From Scalindua sp964437425 (lineage in GTDB: Bacteria; Planctomycetota; Brocadiia; Brocadiales; Scalinduaceae): a stretch of 9,686 bases of DNA. Location: contig CAYTGO010000087.1 in the NCBI GenBank assembly GCA_964437425.1, forward strand, positions 1-9,686. Reading direction: 5' to 3'. The position numbers and the translations under genes are program-made. The notes beneath the pieces are model-generated. The model was given only the letters and a program-made list of their open reading frames with translations, was not told the DNA's origin and made no database searches. Positions 1 to 7,051 of this stretch are shown piece after piece (the stretch's first letter is position 1; each line of letters opens with the position of its first letter).

Positions 1-593
1 TGCCTGATAAACCAATTAATCATTGAGTACTTGTGATGCTTCATTTGAGAGCGAGGACCGTAGGGATTTGCAATTCTAAAAATTACACAAGGTATGCAAT
101 ATGTTTCGTGGTAAAACAGATACATATTCTCTGCCGCAGTTTTGTTTAAGGCATAAGGCGTCCTGGGTCTTAGCGGATGTCTTTCATCAACAGGAATGCC
201 CTCTATTCTGCCAAATTGTAAACGAGAACCTGTATACAATACCGTCGCTTCCGGGTTGTACTTTCTAACATTTTCAAGTACGTTTAAGTGCCCAAAGTAA
301 TTTATATCAGCATCTAAAAAAGGATTATCGATGCTATCGTTATGACTAACCTGAGCGGCAAGATTGTAAATAATATCTTTATCTTTTACTAAAAACTTTA
401 TAGATTCCTTATCTCTGATATCAGTAATACTTACTTGAACCGAATCCTTGATTTCATGAATATTAAACAAATTGGCACCGTATGGCTCAATGCAAGAGTC
501 AACTATAGTTACTTTAGCACCATATTTTACAAGCTTATGAGCTAATGTGCTCCCTATCATGCCAAGCCCACCGGTAATTAATACACGCTTCAT
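1..593 (-). CDS. NAD-dependent epimerase/dehydratase (extended SDR), 3' end outside the window
   Basis: My own translation of the minus strand gives 197 codons open from an ATG at 593-591 to the window edge. The start is supported by a GAGGAT ribosome site about 10 nt upstream. Visible features are the TGGLGMIG dinucleotide-binding loop (residues 7-14), an acidic residue ending the second strand (D32), TDIRD (57-61), NLAAQ (77-81), a TGSR segment (121-124) where the catalytic Ser/Thr sits, and YALNK (Y147, K151), the YxxxK catalytic pair. This is the extended SDR pattern of nucleotide-sugar 4-epimerases and 4,6-dehydratases. The missing C-terminus would hold the sugar-specificity region, so the substrate cannot be named. 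It is cytoplasmic and presumably supplies an activated sugar to the neighbouring glycosyltransferases. It is transcribed divergently from them, so it belongs to a different transcript. Confidence 0.9.
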   Translation of the reverse strand, partial: MKRVLITGGLGMIGSTLAHKLVKYGAKVTIVDSCIEPYGANLFNIHEIKDSVQVSITDIRDKESIKFLVKDKDIIYNLAAQVSHNDSIDNPFLDADINYFGHLNVLENVRKYNPEATVLYTGSRLQFGRIEGIPVDERHPLRPRTPYALNKTAAENMYLFYHETYCIPCVIFRIANPYGPRSQMKHHKYSMINWFIR

Positions 594-618
594 CAATAAG
601 TTATCCTCGTATTTATTA

Positions 619-765
619 TTACTGCTTTGCTACGTGTCCGCACTTTGTCCATGAAGTATTTTGTTTAGACTCCGAGTTGTTTTCCTCAATTTCTGTACTT
701 ATTTTATAATTTTCTTTAAGTTTTGTGTTTTCTTGTTCTGCATTTCTTTTTTCAACTACCAGGTT
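619..765 (-). other. Possible decayed gene 3' end (Lys/Glu-rich frame)
   Basis: Read on the minus strand, this frame gives 48 codons plus a stop, followed by two more TAA stops. It contains a charged, helix-prone stretch (EKRNAEQENTKLKEN), then ends TSWTKCGHVAKQ. The same frame continues upstream of a single TAA (766-768) as about 26 more sense codons, including PTGSLTTDKPMSIY. There is no plausible start codon with a ribosome site. One in-frame stop inside protein-like sequence fits a degraded gene tail, but random AT-rich sequence can also give Lys/Glu-rich frames. I do not recognise the family. It lies just upstream of, and in the same direction as, the epimerase gene, so it could be the remains of a former operon partner. 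Confidence 0.22.
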
Positions 766-1072
766 TTAGTAGATACTCATGGGTTTGTCAGTGGTCAAGC
801 TACCCGTTGGGTGGTTAGAATTCTCTTTATATTCCAAAAGCTTACGCTATCATAAGGATTTTTGAGAGTCAATATCTTTTTGCCACTTTTCTCAATGTTT
901 AAAAATGTTAATCTACATTAGAGTTATTGTGATAATATCATAATTGATTTGCGTATTCACAAGAATAAGGCACTTCAAATGGGCTTCGCTTCCAGAACAA
1001 GGTATATAAGGTTAGCGACGTCAACTTTTGCAAAGGAATGACATTAAGAGCGGCTTATTTCTATATGTGTAA

Positions 1073-1078
1073 TATAAT
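1073..1078 (+). promoter_or_regulatory. Candidate -10 box for the glycosyltransferase operon
   Basis: A perfect TATAAT lies 56 nt before the ATG at 1135. No good TTGACA-like -35 box lies 16-18 bp upstream; the region there reads GCGGCT. Transcription from here would leave a leader of roughly 50 nt that includes the AAAGGA ribosome site at 1120-1125. This is suggestive only, since TATAAT occurs by chance in sequence this AT-rich. Confidence 0.3.
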
Positions 1079-1134
1079 GCTACTGCCGGTGAATAATTCA
1101 TGACAGCGGCCTTACGTAGAAAGGAAATCTAACA

Positions 1135-2265
1135 ATGAATATTTTAGTGGTTAGCTCGGATTTCTCACCTCGTAGCTGGGGGATTGGTGCTTACACAAAG
1201 GAGCTATCCACTTCCCTTGCCAAAAGAAACCAGGTAACTGTGCTGGCAACCGGGATTTCCGATGGCAAGGCCTTTGATCATGGCAGCCGTTACCGAATAA
1301 TACGCACTCCATCATTCCCGGTTTTACGTTACATAGCCTTTTTGATATATATCCCATGGGTAATCAGACGACACCATATTGATGCAGTACTGCATGTTGT
1401 CTGGATTACGTCTTTGATTAGCCACATATGGTTCTGGTTGATACCCGTACCATATTTTGTCAGTGTTCATGGAACTGAAATTCGTGATGATAAGATATCA
1501 TGGCGGCGGCGCCTAAAGGGTTGCCTGAGAAAATGGAGACTTGCGTCGCTTCGCAAGGCCAAAGGGGTTTTTCCTGTCAGTAACTTCAGCGCCCGTCTCG
1601 TAATGTCTTTGGGAATTGAACAAAGCTGTATCAAGGTACTCTTAAATGGAGTAAACACACAGCATTACCTCCCTGCTGCAAATAATCAGGAAAAAAATAA
1701 TCAGAAAAGATTGCTTACTGTGGCACGTTTGGATTTGAACAAGGGGCATGATTATGTTCTAAAAGCTTTAGCTATACTAAAGGAACAAGGGTTTACACCA
1801 AATTACACTATTGTAGGTCAGGGACCTGAAAAAATGAGGTTGCGAAAGATGGTACAAAGTCTTGGTTTAGAAAATCAGGTGGAATTCACAGGTTTCATTC
1901 CTGACAAGCAATTACCAGCTATATACACTTCTTGCGATATCTATGTTATGGCTAGCAGGGAGATACCGGGGCGCCTGGATCTTGTTGAGGGATTTGGTAT
2001 CTCCTTCCTTGAGGCCAGTGCCAGTGGGCTCCCGGTGGTGGCCGGAGATTCGGGTGGCGTTTCTGACGCGGTACAGAATGAAAAGACAGGACTTCTTGTT
2101 GATCCGGATGATTCTGAAGAGATTGCCTCCGCAATAAAACGTTTACTTACAGATAGCAATCTAGCAAGAAGATTGGGGAATGAAGGACGCCGGTGGACTG
2201 AAACAGAAATGAGTTGGGAACATGTGTCCGAGCGCTTGATCAATGCCATGCAAAGGATGATGTGA
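1135..2265 (+). CDS. Family 4 glycosyltransferase (GT-B fold, retaining)
   Basis: The product has 376 residues, normal for the family. It should transfer a sugar from a nucleotide donor to a lipid-linked or glycan acceptor at the cytoplasmic face of the membrane. The N-terminal Rossmann domain begins MNILVVSSDFSP and has the glycine-rich loop WGIGAY (15-20), SVHGTEI (110-116) and VSNFS (148-152). The C-terminal donor-binding domain carries ARLDLNKG with the diphosphate-contacting pair R198 and K203, TIVGQGPE (225-232), and the E-x7-E motif EGFGISFLE (E285, E293), followed by GLPVVAGDSGG. The hydrophobic stretch at about 64-102 probably mediates membrane association. AAAGGA at 1120-1125, 9 nt before the ATG, fixes the start. 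It is first in the plus-strand run and 56 nt before the amidotransferase. The linked sugar and donor cannot be read from sequence. Confidence 0.93.
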   Translation: MNILVVSSDFSPRSWGIGAYTKELSTSLAKRNQVTVLATGISDGKAFDHGSRYRIIRTPSFPVLRYIAFLIYIPWVIRRHHIDAVLHVVWITSLISHIWFWLIPVPYFVSVHGTEIRDDKISWRRRLKGCLRKWRLASLRKAKGVFPVSNFSARLVMSLGIEQSCIKVLLNGVNTQHYLPAANNQEKNNQKRLLTVARLDLNKGHDYVLKALAILKEQGFTPNYTIVGQGPEKMRLRKMVQSLGLENQVEFTGFIPDKQLPAIYTSCDIYVMASREIPGRLDLVEGFGISFLEASASGLPVVAGDSGGVSDAVQNEKTGLLVDPDDSEEIASAIKRLLTDSNLARRLGNEGRRWTETEMSWEHVSERLINAMQRMM

Positions 2266-2321
2266 ATGGATTATCATATGAGGATTCCCCATTTTAAATC
2301 TTTTAAGGATAGTAAACAATA

Positions 2322-4265
2322 ATGTGTGGAATTTGTGGGAAACTCAATTATGGAGGAGTACAAGTTGATGAGGCGCTTCTGATGAGGATGTGCAGGTCTC
2401 TTTCCTATCGAGGGCCTGATGATGAAGGTATTTTTGTCAACTCAAATTCAAAATCTCAAAACTCAAAGGTACAAGTCGGCTTGGGACACACCCGTCTCAG
2501 TGTTATTGACCTTTCAGATGCCGGTCATCAACCAATGTGTAATGAAGAAGGAAATATATGGTTGGTCTATAATGGGGAAATATATAATTTTAAGGAAATC
2601 AGGACTGAGTTAAAAGAGAAAGGGCATAGATTCAGAAGCAATACTGATTCAGAGGTTGTCATACACTTATACGAAGAAGAAGGAATTGATTGTCTGAAAA
2701 GGCTTAATGGAATGTTTGCCTTTTGTATATGGGATGAGCGTTTACAGAAACTTTGGTTATGTCGGGATAGACTTGGAATTAAACCACTTGTCTATTATTG
2801 GGACGGAGAGATATTAATCTTTTCCTCAGAAATAAAGGGTATACTTTGTGATAGCAATGTGAGCAAGGAAATTGATTGGACTGCTTTGAACTTGTACTTG
2901 ACTTTCAACTATATCCCTGCACCAAAAACTATTTTCAAAAATATACGAAAACTTGAAGCTGGACATTACCTCCTGGCAGAAAGAAAAACTGTGGTAACCA
3001 GGAAATATTGGGATATTAATACAGATACTACCCATCTTCAGGATAGGCCAGAAAGAAGTTCTGATCAAATAGGTTTTTATAAAGAGAGATTATATGGGTT
3101 AATGGAAAATGCAGTACAGAAAAGGATGATATCTGATGTACAGTTAGGCGCCTTTCTAAGTGGCGGAATAGATTCAAGTATTATTGTAGGTCTTATGGCC
3201 AGAAATTCTGAAAGGCCGGTCAAGACTTTTTCTATCGGTTATAAAGATATGCCGCTCTTTGATGAAACCAGATATTCCAGGGAAGTGGCCAGGTTTAATA
3301 AAACCGAACATTACGAGTTTAAGCTAGATTATAAAGATATACTAGATTCATTTCCAGCTGTCCTGGAAACATTGGATGAACCGTTTGCTGACTCGTCTGC
3401 CGTTCCTACTTACGCCGTTTCTCAAGAGACTAAACGACATGTTACTGTAGCGCTGGCGGGGGACGGAGCCGATGAGTTATTTGCAGGCTATCGGATGTAT
3501 CAGGGGGAATACCTGGCTAAGTATTATTCAATATTACCTGGCATAATTAAGGAAAAGGTAATAGAGCCGTTTATAGATTTCCTTCCTGACTCTAGAGAGA
3601 AGAAACATTTAGAGTACATCAGAAGACTCAAAAAGTTTACCAAAGGAATGAGTGGTTCTCTTGCAGAAAGATTTTACGGTTGGCAGGAAATATGTTCACC
3701 TGATATAAGGCAGAAGTTGATCAAGCACCATCTTCGGGATAAGATGCCTTTTCAGGAAGGCCAGGAAATTATTTCTCAAAAGCTGAATGAATTTGCAGGT
3801 GATAATATTAATCGAATGCTTTATGTAGATGTCAAAAACTCACTGCCCGGGGACATGCTGACAAAGGTTGACTTGATGAGTATGAGAAACTCACTGGAAG
3901 TGAGGGTTCCTTTTCTAGACCATGAGGTAGTTGAACTTGCCTTCGAAATGGAGGGTAGTGTTAAATTGAAGGGATTGAAAAGGAAATATATATTAATGGA
4001 AACCTTTAAAGATATACTGCCGCCTATGCTGCATAACCGGCCCAAATGGGGATTTGAGATGCCAATAGGAGCATGGCTCAGAAATGAATTGAAATTTTTA
4101 ATAGATGACTTCCTGTCCAAGGATTTTATTAATAAACAGGGCATCTTTGAATATGAGGTGATAGACGGTCTTATAAAAAAACATATGAGTAAGAAAACTG
4201 ACTATTCATTGCAACTATGGAACCTGATTGTTTTTCAGCATTGGCACAAGAGATATTTTTTATAA
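2322..4265 (+). CDS. asnB: Asparagine synthetase-type glutamine amidotransferase (AsnB family)
   Basis: The product has 647 residues. AsnB-family enzymes hydrolyse glutamine in an N-terminal Ntn domain and channel the ammonia to an adenylylated carboxylate in the C-terminal domain. After removal of Met1 the nucleophile is Cys2 (MCGICG). Other glutaminase residues visible are R58 in HTRLS, NGE (84-86) and D109 in TDSE. The synthetase domain has the PP-loop SGGIDSS (280-286), a GDGADELFAGY motif around 410-420, and VRVPFLDHE. All key residues are present, so the enzyme looks active. An AAGGA ribosome site lies at 2305-2309, about 12 nt upstream. In polysaccharide and exosortase-type loci, paralogues of this family are thought to amidate sugars or precursors rather than make free asparagine. 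Its place between two glycosyltransferases suggests that role here, as an inference. A Ser/Asn/Lys/Gln-rich insertion sits at residues 41-51. Confidence 0.93.
   Translation: MCGICGKLNYGGVQVDEALLMRMCRSLSYRGPDDEGIFVNSNSKSQNSKVQVGLGHTRLSVIDLSDAGHQPMCNEEGNIWLVYNGEIYNFKEIRTELKEKGHRFRSNTDSEVVIHLYEEEGIDCLKRLNGMFAFCIWDERLQKLWLCRDRLGIKPLVYYWDGEILIFSSEIKGILCDSNVSKEIDWTALNLYLTFNYIPAPKTIFKNIRKLEAGHYLLAERKTVVTRKYWDINTDTTHLQDRPERSSDQIGFYKERLYGLMENAVQKRMISDVQLGAFLSGGIDSSIIVGLMARNSERPVKTFSIGYKDMPLFDETRYSREVARFNKTEHYEFKLDYKDILDSFPAVLETLDEPFADSSAVPTYAVSQETKRHVTVALAGDGADELFAGYRMYQGEYLAKYYSILPGIIKEKVIEPFIDFLPDSREKKHLEYIRRLKKFTKGMSGSLAERFYGWQEICSPDIRQKLIKHHLRDKMPFQEGQEIISQKLNEFAGDNINRMLYVDVKNSLPGDMLTKVDLMSMRNSLEVRVPFLDHEVVELAFEMEGSVKLKGLKRKYILMETFKDILPPMLHNRPKWGFEMPIGAWLRNELKFLIDDFLSKDFINKQGIFEYEVIDGLIKKHMSKKTDYSLQLWNLIVFQHWHKRYFL
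2441..2467 (+). repeat. Low-complexity [C/T]TCAAA repeats inside asnB
   Basis: Four copies of the hexamer CTCAAA or TTCAAA start at 2441, 2447, 2455 and 2462. They encode the hydrophilic string SNSKSQNSK in the glutaminase domain, between GIFVN and the GLGHTRLS segment. Family members usually have a shorter loop at this point. The reading frame is kept and the nearby catalytic residues are intact, so the repeat probably forms a tolerated surface loop. Confidence 0.5.
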
Positions 4266-4285
4266 TTTGTTTGGTTAAGAATATT

Positions 4286-5533
4286 TTGAAGAAAACAAGA
4301 GTCATGCATATTATAACACGTCTCGATAAAGGCGGCTCTGCTGAAACCACTTTGCAAGTGGTTTCTTTATTGAACCGGGAAAAGCATGAGGTATCTCTGG
4401 TTCATGGCATTTCGCTGGAATCTAAAATGGGTGTTACGGAACAGGAGGTATTAGCTCGGGATATGTCCCTGGCGGAAAAGAGAGGTGTCAGAGTATTTTC
4501 TATACCTTCGTTGGTACGACGTTTATCATTGAAAAACGACCTTTTGGCATTTATCAGTATTTACAGATTAATAAAACGCATCAAACCTCACATTGTCCAT
4601 ACACATACCTCTAAGGCGGGGGCGATAGGCCGATTGGCTTCTTATTTAGCCGGGGTGCCAATAACTATTCATACACCTCATGGGCACGTCTTCCATAGCT
4701 ATTATGGTTGCATTTTGACAAAGATGATCGTATTTGTGGAGAGAATTATGTCACTCACAACTGATAAAATCACTGCTTTAACGGATAAGGAAAGGGATGA
4801 ACATTTGGAGCGAGGAATAGCGTCTATCGAAAAATATGTTATTATACATAGCGGTGTAATGCTGCAGCAAATAATGAATAAGGATATAGATGTAGAAACA
4901 GGAAAGAAAAAACTTGGCATTCCTCAAAATAGTAACGTGATAGGGACGGTTGGCAGGTTGGTTCCTGTCAAAGGCCATAAATATCTAGTTTCTGCTGCAA
5001 AAAGGGTAACTAAAGAATACGACAATACGGTTTTTGTGTTTGTTGGAGACGGTTATTTAGAATCAGAACTTGAGAGACAAGCGGAATCTCTTGGAGTAAG
5101 AAAAAATATCATTTTTGCAGGATGGAGGAGTGATGTAATTGATGTACTAGGTCTCTTTGACATCTTTGTTTTACCCTCTCTGAACGAAGGGATGGGGAAG
5201 GTACTGATTGAAGGGATGGCCTTAGGCAAACCAATAGTGGCCAGTAGAGTTGGGGGGATAATTGATTTGGTAAAGAATAGAGATAACGGTATACTTGTGC
5301 CTCCAAGGGATCCTGATGCATTGGCGGAAGCAATATTAAAACTTGTCAGAAACAAAAATCTGGCTCAGAAATTAGGTGAAAGCGGAAAAGCAAAAGTCTA
5401 TCCTGACTATGATACATTCACCATGATAAGGCAAATAGAGGGTCTGTATGAAAGTTTGTTGAACAGCCATTTTTCACAGCACCCGCGAAGCAGCGCGTCA
5501 GGCAGGGAGCCGCAGGACACAAAAAAATATTAA
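4286..5533 (+). CDS. Second family 4 glycosyltransferase
   Basis: I choose the TTG at 4286 (415 residues), which gives an N-terminus LKKTRVMHIITRLDKGGSAE that fits the first Rossmann strand. The frame is open back to an ATG at 4217, but that start has no ribosome site, overlaps asnB by 49 nt and adds a non-family leader. The ATG at 4304 would cut the first strand. Numbered from 4286, the motifs are DKGGSAE (14-20), HTHTSKAGAIGR (106-117) and HTPHGHVF (130-137). The donor domain has GRLVPVKG (R224, K229), FVGDGYLE, and the E-x7-E motif EGMGKVLIE (E301, E309), then GKPIVASRVGG. Spacing to asnB and to the PHP gene (9 nt) argues for one transcript. It likely adds a sugar to the lipid-linked unit. 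The last 20 or so codons have odd composition and look appended. Confidence 0.9.
   Translation: MKKTRVMHIITRLDKGGSAETTLQVVSLLNREKHEVSLVHGISLESKMGVTEQEVLARDMSLAEKRGVRVFSIPSLVRRLSLKNDLLAFISIYRLIKRIKPHIVHTHTSKAGAIGRLASYLAGVPITIHTPHGHVFHSYYGCILTKMIVFVERIMSLTTDKITALTDKERDEHLERGIASIEKYVIIHSGVMLQQIMNKDIDVETGKKKLGIPQNSNVIGTVGRLVPVKGHKYLVSAAKRVTKEYDNTVFVFVGDGYLESELERQAESLGVRKNIIFAGWRSDVIDVLGLFDIFVLPSLNEGMGKVLIEGMALGKPIVASRVGGIIDLVKNRDNGILVPPRDPDALAEAILKLVRNKNLAQKLGESGKAKVYPDYDTFTMIRQIEGLYESLLNSHFSQHPRSSASGREPQDTKKY
5479..5520 (+). other. GC-rich patch forming the glycosyltransferase C-terminal tail
   Basis: About 29 of the 40 bases at 5481-5520 are G or C, while flanking DNA is AT-rich (the gene ends in AAAAAAATATTAAATATTAC). 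The patch encodes the tail QHPRSSASGREPQD, which lies after the last GT4 helix and has no family counterpart that I know. It contains two CGCG tetramers (5484-5487 and 5494-5497) that could pair over a 6-nt loop. It resembles a small inserted repeat element that has supplied a new stop-proximal sequence. No second copy is visible in this window. Confidence 0.35.
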
Positions 5534-5542
5534 ATATTACTA

Positions 5543-6991
5543 ATGATGATGTTACAGAAAATATTATGCGTTTTTATTCTTGGAGTAGTTTCAGTTGCCT
5601 TCTGTATAAGAAGCGGTCTTGGTGAAGGCTATCAACAGGTCACAGGTCTTATTGACTTACGTACAACGTACAGTGATGGCGCTCATGATTTAAACTTCCT
5701 TATAGATCTTGCAAAAAAAAGGGGGTTCGAAGTGCTTTTCATTAACGATCATGACCGTATGACCATGGAATATGGTATCTTCCCTATCAGAAATATCATT
5801 CGGAAAAAAGAAGAGATGCCTTCTGTTAATAGTAGAGGAGCGGAAGAATACCTTCAAGGTATTAAACTGGCGGCGCAACAACATCCTGAAATTATCTTAA
5901 TCCCTGGATCTGAAACTGCGCCTTTTTACTATTGGACCGGCAGCCCATTTAAGGATAACCTTACTGCTCATAACTGGGAAAGGCATCTGCTCATCATGGG
6001 TTTGGAAAACCCGCAGGATTACAAGGACCTCCCTATACTTCACAACGGGTTTTCTACCCTGCATTTCAGACAGCTATTACCATTAAGTATTATTTTTCTG
6101 GTTCTTGTGCTTCTGGGTTTCATTTTGGCGCTGAAAAAGAGTTATCTTAGAATACTCGGCATAGTTATTTTAGTAAATGCCTCTTTGATGTTGATAGAAT
6201 TCCATCCTTTCAAGAGTTCTATTTTTGATCAATACAGTGGCGATCAGGGGTACTTACCATATCAAGAGCTGATTGATTATGTTAGAGAGAGGGGTGGTAT
6301 GACCTTCTGGACACATCCTGAAGCGACGGCCGGTATGAATCTTCGAAAAGGACCTATTACGGTACATACGCCACCTCATCCTGAATCGCTGTTAATGACT
6401 AAGGATTACACTGGATTCGGATCAATTTATGGAACATGGATCACCTCAACGGAACCTGGTATGGAGTGGGACAGGGCCTTGCTTGAATACTGCCGTGGCA
6501 ATAGGGATACACCTGCCTGGGGTATATCAACAGCAGACTTTCATGAGGAGGGAGGGGCTGGTGAAAAATTAGGTAATTTTCCCACCGTTTTCCTGGTTAA
6601 GAAAAAAACCAGGGAGGAAGTCCTTCAGGCTCTCAAGCAAGGCAGAATGTATGCCTGTCGATCAGGGAATAATTTCCAGAGGTTTGTATTGCAAGATTTC
6701 TCTGTCTCTGATTCCAGTACGAACAGCCAGGCAAACATGGGAGACACTCTTGAATTAAAGAACAGACCGGAAATAAAAATTAATGTTTCTTCGTCAGATC
6801 AGGGTGCTCATAATATTGATGTGAGGGTAATTCGTTCCGGTAAACTAATAAAAACTCTTTCAAAAACAACACCCTTTACCGTTGATTTTAAGGATGATTA
6901 TTTTAGCCCTGGTGAGCTGATTTACTACCGCTTAGATATACCAGGGAAATTGGTATCTAACCCCATCTTTGTGAAGTTTGGCAACGAATAA
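5543..6991 (+). CDS. Membrane-anchored PHP-domain protein (CehA/McbA-like), first metal motif degenerate
   Basis: The product has 482 residues. A hydrophobic N-terminus (about 4-22) looks like a signal peptide or anchor. The first half of a PHP metallohydrolase domain follows, then two membrane helices (about 178-197 and 203-219) joined by a basic KKSYLR loop, then the rest of the PHP domain and a beta-rich C-terminal region (about 390-482). PHP motifs seen are INDHD (67-71), PGSE (E124), FWTHPE (H258) and TADFH (D332, H334). LQALKQGRMY is typical of CehA/McbA-like members. The first motif, normally DLHTHxSDG, reads DLRTTYSDG (38-46), so two metal ligands are replaced. The basic loop predicts that both PHP halves lie outside the cytoplasm. 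The start is one of three tandem ATGs (5543, 5546, 5549) with no clear ribosome site, so translation may be coupled to the upstream glycosyltransferase. Substrate and activity are unknown. Confidence 0.82.
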   Translation: MMMLQKILCVFILGVVSVAFCIRSGLGEGYQQVTGLIDLRTTYSDGAHDLNFLIDLAKKRGFEVLFINDHDRMTMEYGIFPIRNIIRKKEEMPSVNSRGAEEYLQGIKLAAQQHPEIILIPGSETAPFYYWTGSPFKDNLTAHNWERHLLIMGLENPQDYKDLPILHNGFSTLHFRQLLPLSIIFLVLVLLGFILALKKSYLRILGIVILVNASLMLIEFHPFKSSIFDQYSGDQGYLPYQELIDYVRERGGMTFWTHPEATAGMNLRKGPITVHTPPHPESLLMTKDYTGFGSIYGTWITSTEPGMEWDRALLEYCRGNRDTPAWGISTADFHEEGGAGEKLGNFPTVFLVKKKTREEVLQALKQGRMYACRSGNNFQRFVLQDFSVSDSSTNSQANMGDTLELKNRPEIKINVSSSDQGAHNIDVRVIRSGKLIKTLSKTTPFTVDFKDDYFSPGELIYYRLDIPGKLVSNPIFVKFGNE

Positions 6992-7009
6992 CATGGAAAA
7001 GCCAAACTT
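6974..7009. terminator. Nine-bp inverted repeat at the convergent gene junction
   Basis: AAGTTTGGC (6974-6982) and GCCAAACTT (7001-7009) are exact inverted copies around an 18-nt loop. The left arm is inside the last codons of the PHP gene and the stop lies in the loop. The position between convergent transcripts suits a bidirectional terminator. Neither strand has the U-run of a classic intrinsic terminator and the loop is long, so the call is weak. Confidence 0.35.
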
Positions 7010-7051
7010 GCAGTAAAAAGATTCTTTGTTCAGCTGATACTGCTCTCATTC

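Larger units (their letters stand above)
594..1134. other. Divergent AT-rich spacer without a convincing intact gene
   Basis: This 541-bp region separates the divergent epimerase and first glycosyltransferase starts. It must hold the promoters for both directions. I see one perfect TATAAT on the plus strand (1073-1078), two 11-bp near-palindromes (930-940 and 1090-1100), and a lysine/glutamate-rich minus-strand frame that looks like a gene remnant (619-765). The plus-strand 64-codon frame at 661-855 is Phe/Cys-rich because it is antisense to that remnant, and I do not accept it as a gene. No tRNA, complete insertion sequence or riboswitch was recognised. Confidence 0.6.

Noticed and set aside
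631..655. TGTCCGCACTTTGTCCA looked like the end of an insertion sequence
   Set aside because: No matching inverted end, target duplication or transposase sequence was found within the window.
661..855. Plus-strand 64-codon frame rich in Phe and Cys
   Set aside because: It has no ribosome site, its composition is that of antisense to a Lys/Glu-rich frame, and it has no recognisable domain.
1941..2249. Minus-strand 102-codon frame inside the first glycosyltransferase
   Set aside because: It is a shadow of the E-x7-E region of a well-supported gene and has no start signals.
4217..4285. Upstream ATG extension of the second glycosyltransferase
   Set aside because: It overlaps asnB by 49 nt, has no ribosome site, and adds 23 residues ahead of the first Rossmann strand that do not fit the family.
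7010..7043. GCAGTA...TACTGC inverted repeat as an intrinsic terminator
   Set aside because: The stem is only 6 bp with a 22-nt loop and no following T-run; the adjacent 9-bp repeat is a better candidate.
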